A stretch of DNA of 64,000 nt, taken from assembly GCA_000442125.1 (NCBI GenBank), contig KE546965.1, forward strand, positions 2,418,001-2,482,000, written 5' to 3'. The first letter of the stretch is position 1. Every line of letters begins with the position of its first letter. Below the pieces are notes generated by a model. That model did not search any database. It was not told the DNA's origin and saw only the letters and a program-made list of their open reading frames with translations. This document shows positions 23,020 through 34,064 of the stretch, piece after piece. The DNA comes from Opeltia flavorubescens (taxonomy: Eukaryota > Ascomycota > Lecanoromycetes > Teloschistales > Teloschistaceae). Position numbers and translations under genes: made by a program.

Positions 23020-23240
23020 GTAATGTTTCATGGCATCGGACAGAACATATACAATATTTGAAAGAAAATATAAATTGGACCTGTTGGCCCAGGGGAGTCA
23101 ATTCCCTGGAAGTCGCAGGTACCTGAGATAGAAAACTCCACCTGGTGAAATCTGTCCCCCCAGCCAGCCGGTCCGGGGGGCTGACCGTCAAGGGGTTTTC
23201 GTAGAGTTCGATCCCCGTGGTCGGACTTGAGCTTTTTGCT
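23020..23240 (+). repeat. SINE-like element, copy 1 (diverged)
   Basis: It carries an A-box match TGGCCCAGGGG (23085-23095, all 11 positions of TRGYNNARNGG) and a B-box-like AGTTCGATCCC (23205-23215, 10 of 11 of GGTTCGANNCC), 120 nt apart. It then ends in GAGCTTTTT (about 23229-23237), a Pol III terminator-like T run. The block 23194-23237 is about 80% identical to 23538-23582 in copy 2. No A-tail or target-site duplication is clear, so its outer limits are approximate and it is likely older. Confidence 0.5.
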
Positions 23241-23350
23241 CTTCGACTTTGATTTTGGATTCTTGGATTTTCTGAACGTAAGGGTTATGTAGAAAGTGGA
23301 CTAATGAGTATGCTTCATTGAATTGAAAAAAGAACTTTGAACTATCTAAG

Positions 23351-23608
23351 CATATCTTAAGATACATGTTGTTGGAATATATTGTCAATATAAATGAAAA
23401 TTTCTTGTCAGGGCCTGGTGGTGCAGGGTGTTAAATCCTGTGTTGCTGGGTTCTGACAGTAAAATCACAAGGACGGAATTTACCCCTACCGGGGCCCCGG
23501 TGGGAGTACCCACTGGGGCAAGATCCATCATCCGCGTGGTTTTCGTAGGGTTCGATACCGTTGGTATCGACCTGAGCTTTTTGACAAAATTTTTATTTAA
23601 AAAAAAAC
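23351..23608 (+). mobile_element. SINE-like retroposon, copy 2, with A-tail and target-site duplication
   Basis: The 258-bp insert is flanked by perfect 10-bp direct repeats ACTATCTAAG at 23341-23350 and 23609-23618. Inside are an A-box-like TGGTGCAGGGT (23419-23429, 10 of 11), a B-box GGTTCGATACC (23549-23559, full match to GGTTCGANNCC), a T run (about 23578-23582) and a short A-tail (about 23599-23607) at the 3' end. A perfect 14-bp palindrome ACCGGGGCCCCGGT lies at 23488-23501, and the B-box starts a hairpin (CGATACC, GTT, GGTATCG). It is non-coding. The layout fits a Pol III-transcribed SINE copied by a partner LINE; the A-to-B spacing of 130 nt is longer than in ordinary tRNA-derived SINEs. 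Confidence 0.6.
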
Positions 23609-24426
23609 ACTATCTAAGGACAGCGTGTTGCAACTTTTTACCGTAATAAAGATGAATGGGTAAACACGATCTAGCAAAGTATACAAGCGGATAGCTCGGT
23701 TTCCTCTGTGGACTGGTCAGCGAAATAAGATGCAGTGTGTAAAGATTGGTCCGGTATATCGATGGATCGAATTGGAGTGATCGCACCAATAATTCTTATC
23801 AGGAGTTCCATAGGTTGACTCACAGCAACATCGCTGTTACCTTCTTATAACACGCTTAAGGATCGGTCAAAGATTAAATGGCAAATTTGGGCATTCAGGA
23901 CTACAAGGAAAAGGATGTAAAGAGATCACTTGCCGGCATGGCGGTCATCGAGGGTGTTGTTGAACAGTTACAAGGATCCATATCATGGCTGATAAAGAGC
24001 GTCTAGATTTTGATAAACGTGGACATGTTCCCCAAAGTTGGTAAAACGGTGATGTAGCAATCATCGGTAAGGAACAGTAACTTCATCGGACAGATACCCT
24101 CGTTCGCTCCAGCTATGACGCCTATGGATACCCATAGTCTCGGGCCACGTAGCAGAGGATGGCAAGGTTGGGTGATCATGTAGATGCCTCGCCGTCCTAC
24201 GTTAAGTCGTGCCCTGAGTACATAAAGAGGAAAGAGAAAATAATAGTGCGTCCGAAGTCCTACTTAAATCTGCCGGGCGCTTGCCGGCGAATCAAATCGT
24301 AGATGTTTGCAAGCGCTTTGGCTTGGCATGGACGTCAATACATGGGGCGGGCAATATCACCCGGTTCTCGAAATTCATTCCGCCACAATTGGATATCAAT
24401 CCTCACAGATTCCGTCTGCGCACAGC

Positions 24427-27063
24427 ATGTTGCGGACTCACCTTGTCCGAACTGCTGCTCGGACTGTGCGACGAGCCAATCCATATGTATCACGACCTTT
24501 TGGAACGACGCCCTTACGGAGGGCGGAAGTTGAGCTCACAATAGGTGAGTAGATTTTTTGGCGAGGAGGGAGATTTACTACTAACTTGGCTCGTAGATGG
24601 CAAGAAGGTATCAATAGAAGGTACTCTCACATAACATGCTCCTACTCTGGAGCAAGCTGACCACTGGTATAGCGGGTTCTGCCTTAATACAAGCATGCGA
24701 GAAGGCAGGCGTTACGATTCCTAGGTTTGTATTGGAGTACCAACATCAATGAATTGTTGCTAACATGCCTCAGATACTGTTACCATGAGTTCGTGTCCCG
24801 ACCGTTGGAAAAAAGAGATCACTTGCTAATTCTAGGATTCTAGAAAGCTCATGATCGCCGGCAACTGTATGTCAGCCATCCTCCCACCATGGAGTCACTC
24901 AAAGGTCTAATCCTGGTGCAGGTCGGATGTGTCTCGTCGAAGTCGAACGCGCCCCCAAACCGGTAGCATCATGCGCTTGGCCTGTGCAACCCGGTATGGT
25001 CGTCAAGACCGATTCGCCCCTGACCCACAAAGCTCGCGAAGGCGTAATGGAGTTTTTGCTCGCCAACCATCCGCTTGACTGCCCTATATGCGATCAGGGT
25101 GGAGAGTGCGATCTACAAGACCAGTCGATGCGATATGGTGCGGACAGAGGACGTTTTCACGAACTCGGGGGCAAGCGTGGCGTGGAAGATAAGAATATTG
25201 GCCCCCTGATCAAAACTTCGATGAACAGATGTATACATTGCACGAGGTGTATACGATTTGCAAACGACATAGCTGGCGCTCCAGAGCTAGGGTCAACCGG
25301 AAGAGGCAACGACATGCAGATTGGGACATATCTCGAGACTGCGCTTGATTCCGAGCTCTCAGGAAATGTCATCGACTTGTGTCCTGTCGGTGCATTGACG
25401 TCAAAACCATACGCGTTCCGCGCACGGCCATGGGAGCTGCAGCATTTCGAATCGGTAGACGTGCTGGATGCGCTGGGCTCAAACATCCGGGTGGATGCCC
25501 GGGGGTTGGAGGTTATGCGGATCATCCCAAGATTGAACGACGATGTTAACGAAGAATGGATTAACGACAAAACTCGGTTCGCCTGCGATGGACTAAAGAC
25601 ACAACGACTAACAACACCATTGGTACGGCGAGATAACAAATTTCTACCAGCCACATGGGAGCAAGTTTTGACCGAGATTGGGACTGCGTTCCAAAAACTC
25701 GCACCGAAAGAGAACGAATTCAAAGCCATTGCAGGACACCTCATTGAAACAGAATCACTCGTCGCGATAAAAGATCTAGCAAACAGACTTGGCTCCGAGA
25801 ATCTTGCTTTGGATCAACCTCAGGGTAGCCAGCCTATTGCCCATGGTATTGATGTACGGTCGAATTACCTCTTTAACTCCAAAATTTTCGGCGTTGAAGA
25901 GGCCGATGCCATCTTGCTCGTTGGTACCAACCCTAGGCACGAAGCCGCTGTGCTCAATGCTAGGATAAGGAAACAGTGGCTCCGATCTGATCTCGAGGTT
26001 GGCCTTGTCGGCGAACCGTTTGAGAGTACATTTGATTTCGAGCACCTGGGCACAGACGCTGCGGCTATCAAATCAGCTCTAGCTGGTGCATGGGGTAAAC
26101 GATTGCAAGCTGCCAAACGGCCCATGATCATTGTCGGTAGTGGGGCGGTCGAACATCCGGATGCTAAGGCAATATTCGAAACAGTCGGGTCTTTTGTTGA
26201 TAAGAATGCAGCGAATTTCCTTACTCCGGAGTGGCAAGGCTACAACGTCCTTCAACGCGTGGCATCCCGAGGTGGTGCGTATGAAGTAGGCTTTACTGTG
26301 CCGTCGCCGACTGTAGCACAGACAACGCCGAAGATGATTTGGCTACTGGGCGCAGATGAGATATCAGAAGCTGATATTCCCAAAGACGCCTTCGTGGTCT
26401 ATCAAGGTCATCATGGGGATCGTGGCGCTCAATTAGCCGATGTCATCCTTCCTGGTGCAGCTTACACTGAAAAGAATGGAACCTATGTCAACACGGAGGG
26501 ACGAGTGCAGATGACTCGCGCAGCGACATCCCTTCCTGGAGCCGCCCGGGATGATTGGAAGATCCTCAGAGCAGCGAGCGAGTACCTTGGCGCGCCTTTA
26601 CCCTACGATGATATTGAAGCGCTACGGGATCGAATGGTGGAGTTCAGCCCAACGTTAAGGGGATATGATATCGTGGAACCGAGCGCACTACCGGCTTTGC
26701 AGAAGGTACAGTTGGTGGATCAAAATAGGGGTAGTAAAAGCACCGGGGTCCCATTCACCAAGGTCATCCAGAATTTCTTCTTTACTGATGTGATATCAAG
26801 AAGGTATGCTCGCAGTCAATGATCATTAATACGCATGATATGGACTGACAAATCATAGCTCCCCTACTATGGCAAGATGCTCGGCAGCAAAGGAAAGTGG
26901 GAATCCACAAACAAATTTCATGGCACCAGGTGGTATGCATTATTTCAATTTTGTTACAGAAACATGCTTTATCCCAAGATAAAGATACGCTAACGGGTGT
27001 TTAGAACCCAATTCGCAGGTCTCGTACGGAACACCGCAGGTATCTTACGGCGCGTATACATAA
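24427..27063 (+). CDS. nuo78: NADH:ubiquinone oxidoreductase 78-kDa subunit (NDUFS1/NuoG)
   Basis: Exons 24427-24544, 24597-24620, 24673-24724, 24774-24788 (15 nt), 24844-24866, 24922-26803, 26859-26929 and 27005-27063 join in phase to 747 residues. This is the largest peripheral-arm subunit of complex I. After a mitochondrial presequence (about 30 residues, Arg-rich) come a 2Fe-2S ferredoxin domain (CYHEKLMIAGNCRMC), the HxxxCxxC-type 4Fe-4S site (HPLDCPICDQGGECDLQD), a second 4Fe-4S site (NRCIHCTRCIRF) and the molybdopterin-oxidoreductase-like domain (GTNPRHEAAVLNARIRK, ADVILPGAAYTEKNGTYVN). The C-terminus (SSPTMARCSAAK..TNFMAP) matches fungal forms. Many tiny exons crowd the 5' end. Confidence 0.95.
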
Positions 27064-28152
27064 GATGGGTACAATGGATAGAAGAAATGGTCGGTTGTAA
27101 AACTTGCATGGCATGAGGAGTTGCGGCGCCAAGATGGGTTGTATATAGGACGAGGTGCTTCGGTATTCTAGATCGAATTCCTCAAATTCACGTATTACCA
27201 CAAAAATCGTGATCGTTGATCATATCAATCATACCAAACCGGTATACAGGCACACCAGGTAGGTAGATCGACATCGACCAAGCACTATGACAGGTCTTGG
27301 CCACTAGGTCGAATAACCGAGCCCAAAGACTGATGATGACGCTAACAGAAACCAACATCTGTTTAGCGGTGCCAAGTGAAACGTTGCAGCACATGGCCGG
27401 GCGAAGTCGCTGCTGACGTAAAAAGGGCAACAGCTCCCGAGAAGCCGAGGGCCAAGAACCGGCGTCGTCAGCTCAGCGGTAGGCGTCCGCACTAATTGGA
27501 GTTACTGGGACCCATAATTAAAGGCACACGATCCTCTTTTCAACAAGACGAGCTGCTCATGTCCAGGAATCAAGAGAGACACTGATGTTTGATGTAGTTC
27601 AGATGTGTAACACCTATAATTATGTCATTGATGTTGGGTATCGTTTGAAAGCAAGACCAACAAAACCACCGCGCGGCCCAGCAGCATTTTACTCGTAGCG
27701 GGGATTTCCGGTGCCGATCAAACGGGTGTGGAGACTCAAATGGCATGAGAGCACACGACACCCGTTGGCCTTATTCCCCCTGGTGTAGAGTAGATACCGC
27801 AATGATAACCGATCATCTTTCCCCTCACCATTTGCTTTTTAATCTTCTTTGAATCAGCCATATTATTCTAATGATTGCATGTCACTTATGGTCTATGCTA
27901 TCCGTCATTGGACATAGTATTCGACCGTCTCTGACGCCATAATTAAATATCCGCCTGGGCGTGCCGCAGTGCTGAAATCCTCCGCCCCATCTCACTCCAA
28001 CAAGCACCTTGTCTCAGCCTCCAGCGCTGTGCTACCACGCCCACCTGTCCATTATCTATCTGTCGTTCCCTTCAGTCTCGTTCTACTCTTTTGCATATTA
28101 CACCTCCTCCTAGATTTATTGCTTAGTATCAGCCATACGACCATAGAATACC
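27064..28152. other. Intergenic region with a tRNA-like fragment
   Basis: About 1.1 kb without a gene. A D-arm-like CAGCTCAGCGG occurs at 27469-27479, with a T run about 70 nt later, but no T-arm, so it is not a tRNA gene. The rest is the promoter of the LicD-type gene, pyrimidine-rich from 27960. Confidence 0.55.
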
Positions 28153-29379
28153 ATGCGATTAATACAAACAGCCATTATACTCTGCACTCTCCTCTGCTTC
28201 CTCGTCGACGCTGCTTCCATCCCCCCAGAACATCAGAAACGAGCGGATGGCAGGAGGAGACGGAGGCCAGGCTTCAAGAAGGGAAAGAAGAAGGAAGGCC
28301 TGCCCAAGTACTTCCATGAGCCGGGAGGTAGCGAGCTTGGAAATCACTACGACAGCCGCTTTGAACATGGCATACAAGATTATGCGGATAAGAAAGATAC
28401 ACAGCTGCACATGTTGCGCGCATATTTGACTTTTTTCAATGAGAATCATATGGAGACGTGGCTGGCTCACGGAACCTTATTGGGTTGGTGGTGGAATGGA
28501 AAGGTACCTACCCTATCTCTACTGCCATCCTCTGGCTTCCTCATCCTGGACCTCAGATCTCCTTTGCTGACATTCGCGTTGCCAGATGCTGCCTTGGGAT
28601 TGGGATATCGACACCCAAGTATCCGGCTCCACCCTAGCTTACATGGGCGAACATTATAACCAAACCCGATATGACTATGTTTCGAACGACACTCCCCCTG
28701 TCAAGCGCACATACTTTCTGGATGTCAATCCTGCGGCCGTGGAGCGTGAGCGGGGAAATGGTCTCAATATCATCGACGCTCGGTGGATTGATACGCGGAA
28801 CGGGTTGTATATCGATATCACCGGATTGTCGGAGACTCATCCCGACGACATGCCTGGCGTGTGGGCGTGTAAGAATTACCACCGATACCACACAACCGAT
28901 CTGTATCCGATGAGGGAAACGATGTATGAGGGTGTCACTGCCAAAGTTCCCTATGCGTACGATCGCATCTTGACACAGGAGTACAAGGAGAAGGCGTTGG
29001 TTCTGACGGATTATGAAGGGTATGTCCCGGTCCTATTTTTAACAACCCAATCAAGGATATACGTCTTGACATTTTATCATTGAACATTTGGCTGACTCTG
29101 TCGTTTAGGCATCGGTGGGATCCTGTCGTTAAGGAGTGGCTCAAGAAATCCGATGAAGAGATTGCAGAAGAGAAGAAAGAGAAAGAAGCCAGAAAGAAGG
29201 AGAAAGAGGCGAAGAAGAAGAAGGAAGAGGAAGAAAAAAAAGCGAAAAGTCAGAGAAAACAGGCGCAGATGCATGAGAGAGAGCAAAAGGATAAAGAACA
29301 GGAAGAGAAGAAGGCAGAAGCTCGGAGATTGAAGGAACAGCAGGAAAAGATGAAAGCGTCAAAAAAAGAAGAAAAATAA
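28153..29379 (+). CDS. LicD-family protein, Mnn4-like (mannosylphosphorylation type)
   Basis: Exons 28153-28503, 28586-29019 and 29109-29379 give 351 residues. Residues 1-21 form a signal peptide or anchor (LIQTAIILCTLLCFLVDAAS). The LicD domain follows, with AHGTLLGWWWNGK and MLPWDWDIDTQV (the DxD-like metal/nucleotide site) and RNGLYIDITGL. The last 80 residues are almost purely Lys/Glu/Arg (KEKEAKKKKEEEEKK), strongly helical and charged. Yeast Mnn4, which promotes mannosylphosphate transfer to N-glycans in the Golgi, has the same LicD plus KE-repeat layout. The match in layout is seen; equal function is inferred. LicD domains transfer phospho-groups onto sugars. Confidence 0.82.
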
Positions 29380-30102
29380 TAATCAGACCGACAACTCGAA
29401 AGAGGAGTTGCATGCCGGAGGAAGGGGAGTGATGGTCGCCAGCAGTCCAGATCGCGAGACTCTGAAATAACCACAAGACGGCGTCCAAGTTTTGGAATGC
29501 CGAATCCGGATTCAGGAATCAACCAGGAGGTACACTCAAGACTTCTCCAACAGGACCATCTCTTTTGATTCTGTCTGCCACCCTGCCGAAAACTCGATGA
29601 TGCTGCTGGCAGCCTCGGCTGGATGACCGTCTTCACCACGATGGAATATAGTCGCTTCTGCCAACTCAAACCCACTCCGTCTTTGCTGTAACTAGATGTC
29701 GATACTGGGATCGGGAATATGTACTCAAGAAGCATACGGTTTGGGACATGACCTTGCTCAGTGTTGGGACTTTTTGCATATCAAGGTGTCATAATGAGCG
29801 TTCTTTGACCGATTATATACCCCTTTATAGATGTTTGTTAGATTGAAATTTTGGATTGGTCTTGGTACATACATGGCTCTATTTAATTGCTTAATAGTTA
29901 TGTTTCTCGTCAAAAAACGGCAAAAATGCTCAATGCTAATCCGTCCCTTGCTGATGTTAAAATCCGGGTTATCGCCGGTAGAAGTACAGTACATTGGAAT
30001 AAAGAGCGTCGTAGAACAACGTCGACGAGGAGAAGCTAGTACAACCATCAATTGACCATTGGTATGATTAGTACTCTCTGAACCATCCCTTTTTACAACA
30101 CG
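29380..30102. other. Intergenic region
   Basis: This is the 3' flank of the LicD gene and the promoter of the next gene. No gene seen; ORFs on both strands are short. Confidence 0.55.
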
Positions 30103-30890
30103 ATGTCACAAGTGTCAGAAGACCGCCTCGCAATGGCTCAAGCCGTCCTTCGCCCTATGCCTAGGTCCGTTTCTTCCTCCAGGTCCACGTCCCCATACCT
30201 TTCTTGAACTAACTTAATGATGTCTGATCAATAGCTTCAGAACTCACAATCCCCATCAAACTCCCGAACAACGGCTTGACCGCACCATTGCCTATCTTGA
30301 ATCTCACAACGATGAAGTCCGGTACCCGTTTCTCCCTGACCCTCTCTATCCCACTCCACCCCAAACTTCTTCTACTTTCATTTTGCCAAAACTCTTACTG
30401 AAATAACCACAGATCTCACATCCTTACCTCTTCCCTCCCTCCCCGCCGCTCATCCAGCGAAACCCCCCCAGCCCCGCCACAACCATGCAGCAAACTTGAA
30501 TCCTCAACAATAGCCCACGAGTTACGCACACCGATATCGAGCGCCCCACCTCCAATCCACAATCCTGTTCCCAATCCTCACGGTTCACGTGCACCGGTAA
30601 CGGGACCAGCGGTCAAGAGAGTACGAGAAACGGTCACGAAGCTAGAAAAGTTTGATGATCAGGCTAGGAGGACCTTGGCACCGTACTTGGCGGAGAAGGA
30701 GAGGATGAGGCCGAGGCCGAGGGGGCTGGAGGTGCCGGAGGGGTTTGGCGGGGTTTGGGAAGGGAGGGGTGGAGGGCAGGGGCAGCCACAGGGGAATGCA
30801 GGGGAGGAGGGGAGGAAAGGTGGAGATGGGGTGGCGGCGGGAGGAGGAGGGACGTATGATGCGAGTAGGGATCCGAGGGTTAGGAGATAG
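30103..30890 (+). CDS. Hypothetical disordered protein, Pro/Gly-rich
   Basis: Exons 30103-30164, 30235-30321 and 30413-30890 join in phase to 208 residues. Two short structured segments are suggested: TPEQRLDRTIAYLESHNDEV (about 31-50) and VKRVRETVTKLEKFDDQARR (about 117-136), both helical. The rest is low-complexity (Pro-rich middle, Gly/Glu-rich end finishing in DASRDPRVRR). I recognise no family. Both splice joins use good GT..AG borders and preserve a long frame, which supports a real gene. The strand bias of G over C in the last 250 nt is marked. Confidence 0.6.
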
Positions 30891-31352
30891 GGTGCTATGG
30901 AGAAAGGAGGTGGGGAGGGAATAACGACTTGTAGCATTTTATGAGCGTGATAGCTGGCATGCTCGTATTGGTCTGCAAGTCTACGCTGGGAGCTGAGATA
31001 CCCAAAAATTCCAATTGGCCGCTTTTTACAGAATTTAGTTTTTTCATTTCTCGATCCTGCACACTGCTTGCCTCAAAAGACTATACTTACCTTTGATAGC
31101 GGAGATATGTCCGTCCGCCAAGCTAATAGTCATGTGATTCATGTGATGTGGCTGGACCCTCGTCATCGCTTGAACTTGAATTGGCGATCCGTGGCTTTCC
31201 CAGCCTTCACTTTCATCTCATCCATCATCATCTGAAGCCAGCTAACCTCTCCAACTTTCTCTTTATCATATCTCAACTTCAGCCTACAATTCAAAATTTC
31301 GCTAAAAGTACCACCTATTACCGGCTCCTAATCCACGCCTTCCAATCCCACA
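30891..31352. other. Intergenic region
   Basis: This is the 3' flank and the promoter/leader of the BTB gene. C/T- and CA-rich from 31200. Nothing else seen. Confidence 0.55.
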
Positions 31353-32202
31353 ATGTCTCCCGAACCCTCTCAGAACGGCGATGAAAAGCCCCAGAAGCAG
31401 CTCTATGAGTAAATATTTTCTCCATCTCAACCACACTACCCGATATTTGCATAGACGTCAATCGCTAATACAACACGTTCCCACAAACAGGCTCCTAACC
31501 CACACCCTCGTCGACATCTACGTCGGTGAAGAAAACTCCCACTACCCCCTCCACGAAAAGCTCCTCTGCCACCACTCCCCCTTCTTCGCCCGCACCTTCT
31601 ACAACAAATCCAACTCCTCATCCCGAACCAAAGAATTCGGCCTCCCAGAAGTCGAAGACGACGTCTTCGCCCTCTTCGTCGGATGGCTCTACTCCCGCGC
31701 CCTGCGCTCCCCGGAAGAAGAACGTGACATCGGCCCCCTCCTCGACCTCTACTTCCTCGCCTCAAAACTCGAGATTTCCGAACTAGAAACCGAGATCGCG
31801 GAATCGGTGCGGGCTTTCTACCATAATAACTCTACGTATCCCGGGTTGAGGAGGGTGCAGTATGTGTACGCGAATACGGAGGAGGATAATGTGATGCGGG
31901 AGATGATGGTGGGGAGCGTGGCGAGGTATTTGACCCTGGCGGATAGTATCCCGGAGCATTGGGCGAATGCGCTCAAGAAGAATGGGCAGTTGAGTGTGGA
32001 TATTATTCGGAGTATTCAGGAGTGGCATTTGGAGGAGAGGCAGGTTCCCGATGCGAGGGATGCGAGTGTGGATCGCGGGAGAGGTGGGTTTAAGGGGCCG
32101 GTGGGGTTTAGTGCTGTGGAGGGGAGTAGTGAGATGGAGGATGTGAAGGAGGAGAGTGAGGAGGAGGAGGAAGCGCATATTAATGGGAATGGAACTGCTT
32201 AG
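31353..32202 (+). CDS. BTB/POZ domain protein
   Basis: Exons 31353-31408 and 31491-32202 give 255 residues. The BTB/POZ fold covers about residues 18-120: LVDIYVGEENSHYPLHEKLL, CHHSPFFARTFYN, FGLPEVEDDVFALFVGWLY and LYFLASKLEI. An alpha-helical middle follows, then an acidic C-terminus (VKEESEEEEEAH). Fungal BTB proteins of this size usually have no further domain; BTB domains dimerise and often serve as Cullin-3 adaptors, but no partner-binding element is visible. The second exon has unusual strand asymmetry: its first half is C-rich and its second half G-rich. Confidence 0.85.
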
Positions 32203-32595
32203 GTTTGATTTGAGGGTTGAAGTGTTGGTGATTTCCGTTGTTCTATCAATTCTGTTTGTGTTTTATTGAAGTTTATTTTGGAATACGGGAAAAGATCGGA
32301 TGTATGCTCGAGCGTCAGCGTTATATGGGGGAGAGGTTTGGTTTTCCTGTTTCGACCTGTACTACTGCTGTCCCTTTACATATCTTGATCTTAATATTGT
32401 TTCGAGGTACTAATAAAATTTCTATCCTTTGCAGCCGCTGCCAGCGCAATTTCATTTATTGAGTCGAGCTCGCTAGCACAGCATCACAGCTGAGGTGGAT
32501 CAATGTATCCAGTCCCTTTTCTTGACACCATCTAATCTAATACAGCATGTCATATCACGCTTGAAATCTCCGAAGTATCCTTGAGGATCCGCACT
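32203..32595. other. Convergent intergenic region
   Basis: This is the 3' flanks of the BTB gene and the NAD(P)-binding gene. Nothing else seen. Confidence 0.55.
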
Positions 32596-33387
32596 CTACG
32601 ACACAACACCCAAAGCCCGACTCGTCCAATACAACCAAGGAGCAAAATGCCACACCAACCCCCTCAAAATCTGCGGCGGCGCTTTCAGCTCAAACCTCAC
32701 ATCCTTCCCCGTCGGCATCACCGCAACCCCCATCATCCCCTTATACTCCTCGGATCCCGCAATCTCAATCATCCCCGCCGCGAGATCGAAATAGCTCAGA
32801 AAGCCAGATGACGTTTTCTCCACACTCAAGGCGTGCCCCTTTTGCACATCCTCTGTCAATCCTGGGGGTTGCACGAATATTGCATCTAGCCAGGAGCTAT
32901 GCAACCGCATGTTCTCTTCTGCGAAGCGTAGGTCGGCGTATGCGTTTGACATTGCGCGGGTTATGATTGCTTTGACGGCTGCTGGTTCTCCATCATGGGG
33001 GGCTGTACTCAACGACGCGGAGCTTAGGAAAATCAACTTTGGAGCCTTGAACCCGGCGTCTTGGCTACGCAGGTGACAGAGGGCTGCAACGACCGCATTT
33101 GCGGTATCCTGCGCTATGCGGATGCCGGGGGTGTTCTCGTTGATGCCGAGGACGCAGAATGCGGCGGAGACGTTTGGGCTTAGTGAGGATGCTATGAGTG
33201 GGATGTCCGAGAGGGAGCCTTCGAATATGGTCACATTTTTGTGATCTTCGAGGCCGGGCTTTTGGCTGAGGAGTTTGGCCTTGGAGCGGGCGTAGGCGTT
33301 TATGTGAATGTTGGGGGTTTTTAGGAGGAGGTCGATGATGGCACCGCCGGTTTTTCCCGTGGCTCCGAGGATTGTGTATGTGGGCAT
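32596..33387 (-). CDS. NAD(P)-binding Rossmann-fold protein (NmrA/SDR-a type)
   Basis: A single exon encodes 263 residues from the ATG at 33387. The frame stays open upstream to 33465, but the Rossmann strand begins at residue 4 of the chosen start (TILGATGKTGGAIIDLLL), which fixes it. GATGKTG is the dinucleotide-binding glycine motif. Further elements are YARSKAK, VTIFEGSLSD, AAFCVLG, KLIFLSSAS and the later NAYADLRFAEENMR. There is no clear YxxxK SDR catalytic pair, so it is closer to atypical SDRs such as NmrA/HSCARG, which may sense NADPH or reduce small substrates. Substrate unknown. Confidence 0.82.
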   Translation of the reverse strand: MPTYTILGATGKTGGAIIDLLLKTPNIHINAYARSKAKLLSQKPGLEDHKNVTIFEGSLSDIPLIASSLSPNVSAAFCVLGINENTPGIRIAQDTANAVVAALCHLRSQDAGFKAPKLIFLSSASLSTAPHDGEPAAVKAIITRAMSNAYADLRFAEENMRLHSSWLDAIFVQPPGLTEDVQKGHALSVEKTSSGFLSYFDLAAGMIEIAGSEEYKGMMGVAVMPTGKDVRFELKAPPQILRGLVWHFAPWLYWTSRALGVVS

Positions 33388-34064
33388 TGTGGAGAGGGTT
33401 GGGAGAGGTGTAGGAAATAGAGGATGGGGAGGGGACGAAGGGAACGAAGGGAGGGTCCTGTGCAATTTGACCAGATTACGTCGACTTTAGATATGAATGA
33501 AAGATTCACTGCCATTTTGATTACCTTGTATTCAGGGTCGGTCCGTGACATCATCATCACACTTGAGATCATGGCTGCAGGAACTTGGTATTTTGTAACA
33601 TGCTACAGCTTCTTGTGAGAGCAGATTCATGCTTGAACAGGCTTGGCAATGTGCCCTCACGAGAAATGGTTATGAACATTGTGTTGAACGTTCGATCTAA
33701 GAACGAGACCGTTATTGAAGATCTCGGCTCATCGGCAAGTCTCAATTCCGATAGACTAGAACTTCGTATTCGTAATCATTGCGCCAAGATATCGCTGTCC
33801 AGGACAACCGATGGAACTCATTCTGTACGCTGCCATTCCATTGTGAGTTGCCAGGGCCTTCCAAAGTCCCAATTGAGATTTCTCTCGATAAAACTGTAGT
33901 AGCTAGCTTTTGGTACCTGCATCATTGTCTTCGATAGGCAAAATCACATTTAATCTGACGGCTCTTGCTTCATGATGAAGTACTCATGAGCTTTCAAAAT
34001 ACTTTGCAACCTTCTCCTCAGCTTTGCTACTATTGACGTCTCCAATTGGCCATCGTACTCGATC
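33388..34064. other. Divergent intergenic region
   Basis: It holds promoters for the NAD(P)-binding gene (-) and the next plus-strand gene. A 104-codon ORF at 33585-33899 is not protein-like. Nothing else seen. Confidence 0.5.

Larger units (their letters stand above)
22709..24426. other. Repeat-bearing gene-free gap
   Basis: This 1.7-kb stretch holds a GGA-rich microsatellite (22732-22782) and two SINE-like copies (about 23020-23240 and 23351-23608). The rest (23650-24420) is upstream sequence of the complex I gene. A 42-codon ORF at 23878-24006 is noted but unsupported. Confidence 0.6.

Noticed and set aside
23878-24006. 42-codon ORF (MANLGIQDYKEKDVKRSLAG start)
   Set aside because: Protein-like composition but too short and without family, leader or splice evidence.
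27460-27550. tRNA gene on the plus strand (D-arm-like CAGCTCAGCGG and later T run)
   Set aside because: No T-arm (GTTCRANNC) and no foldable acceptor stem within 100 nt.
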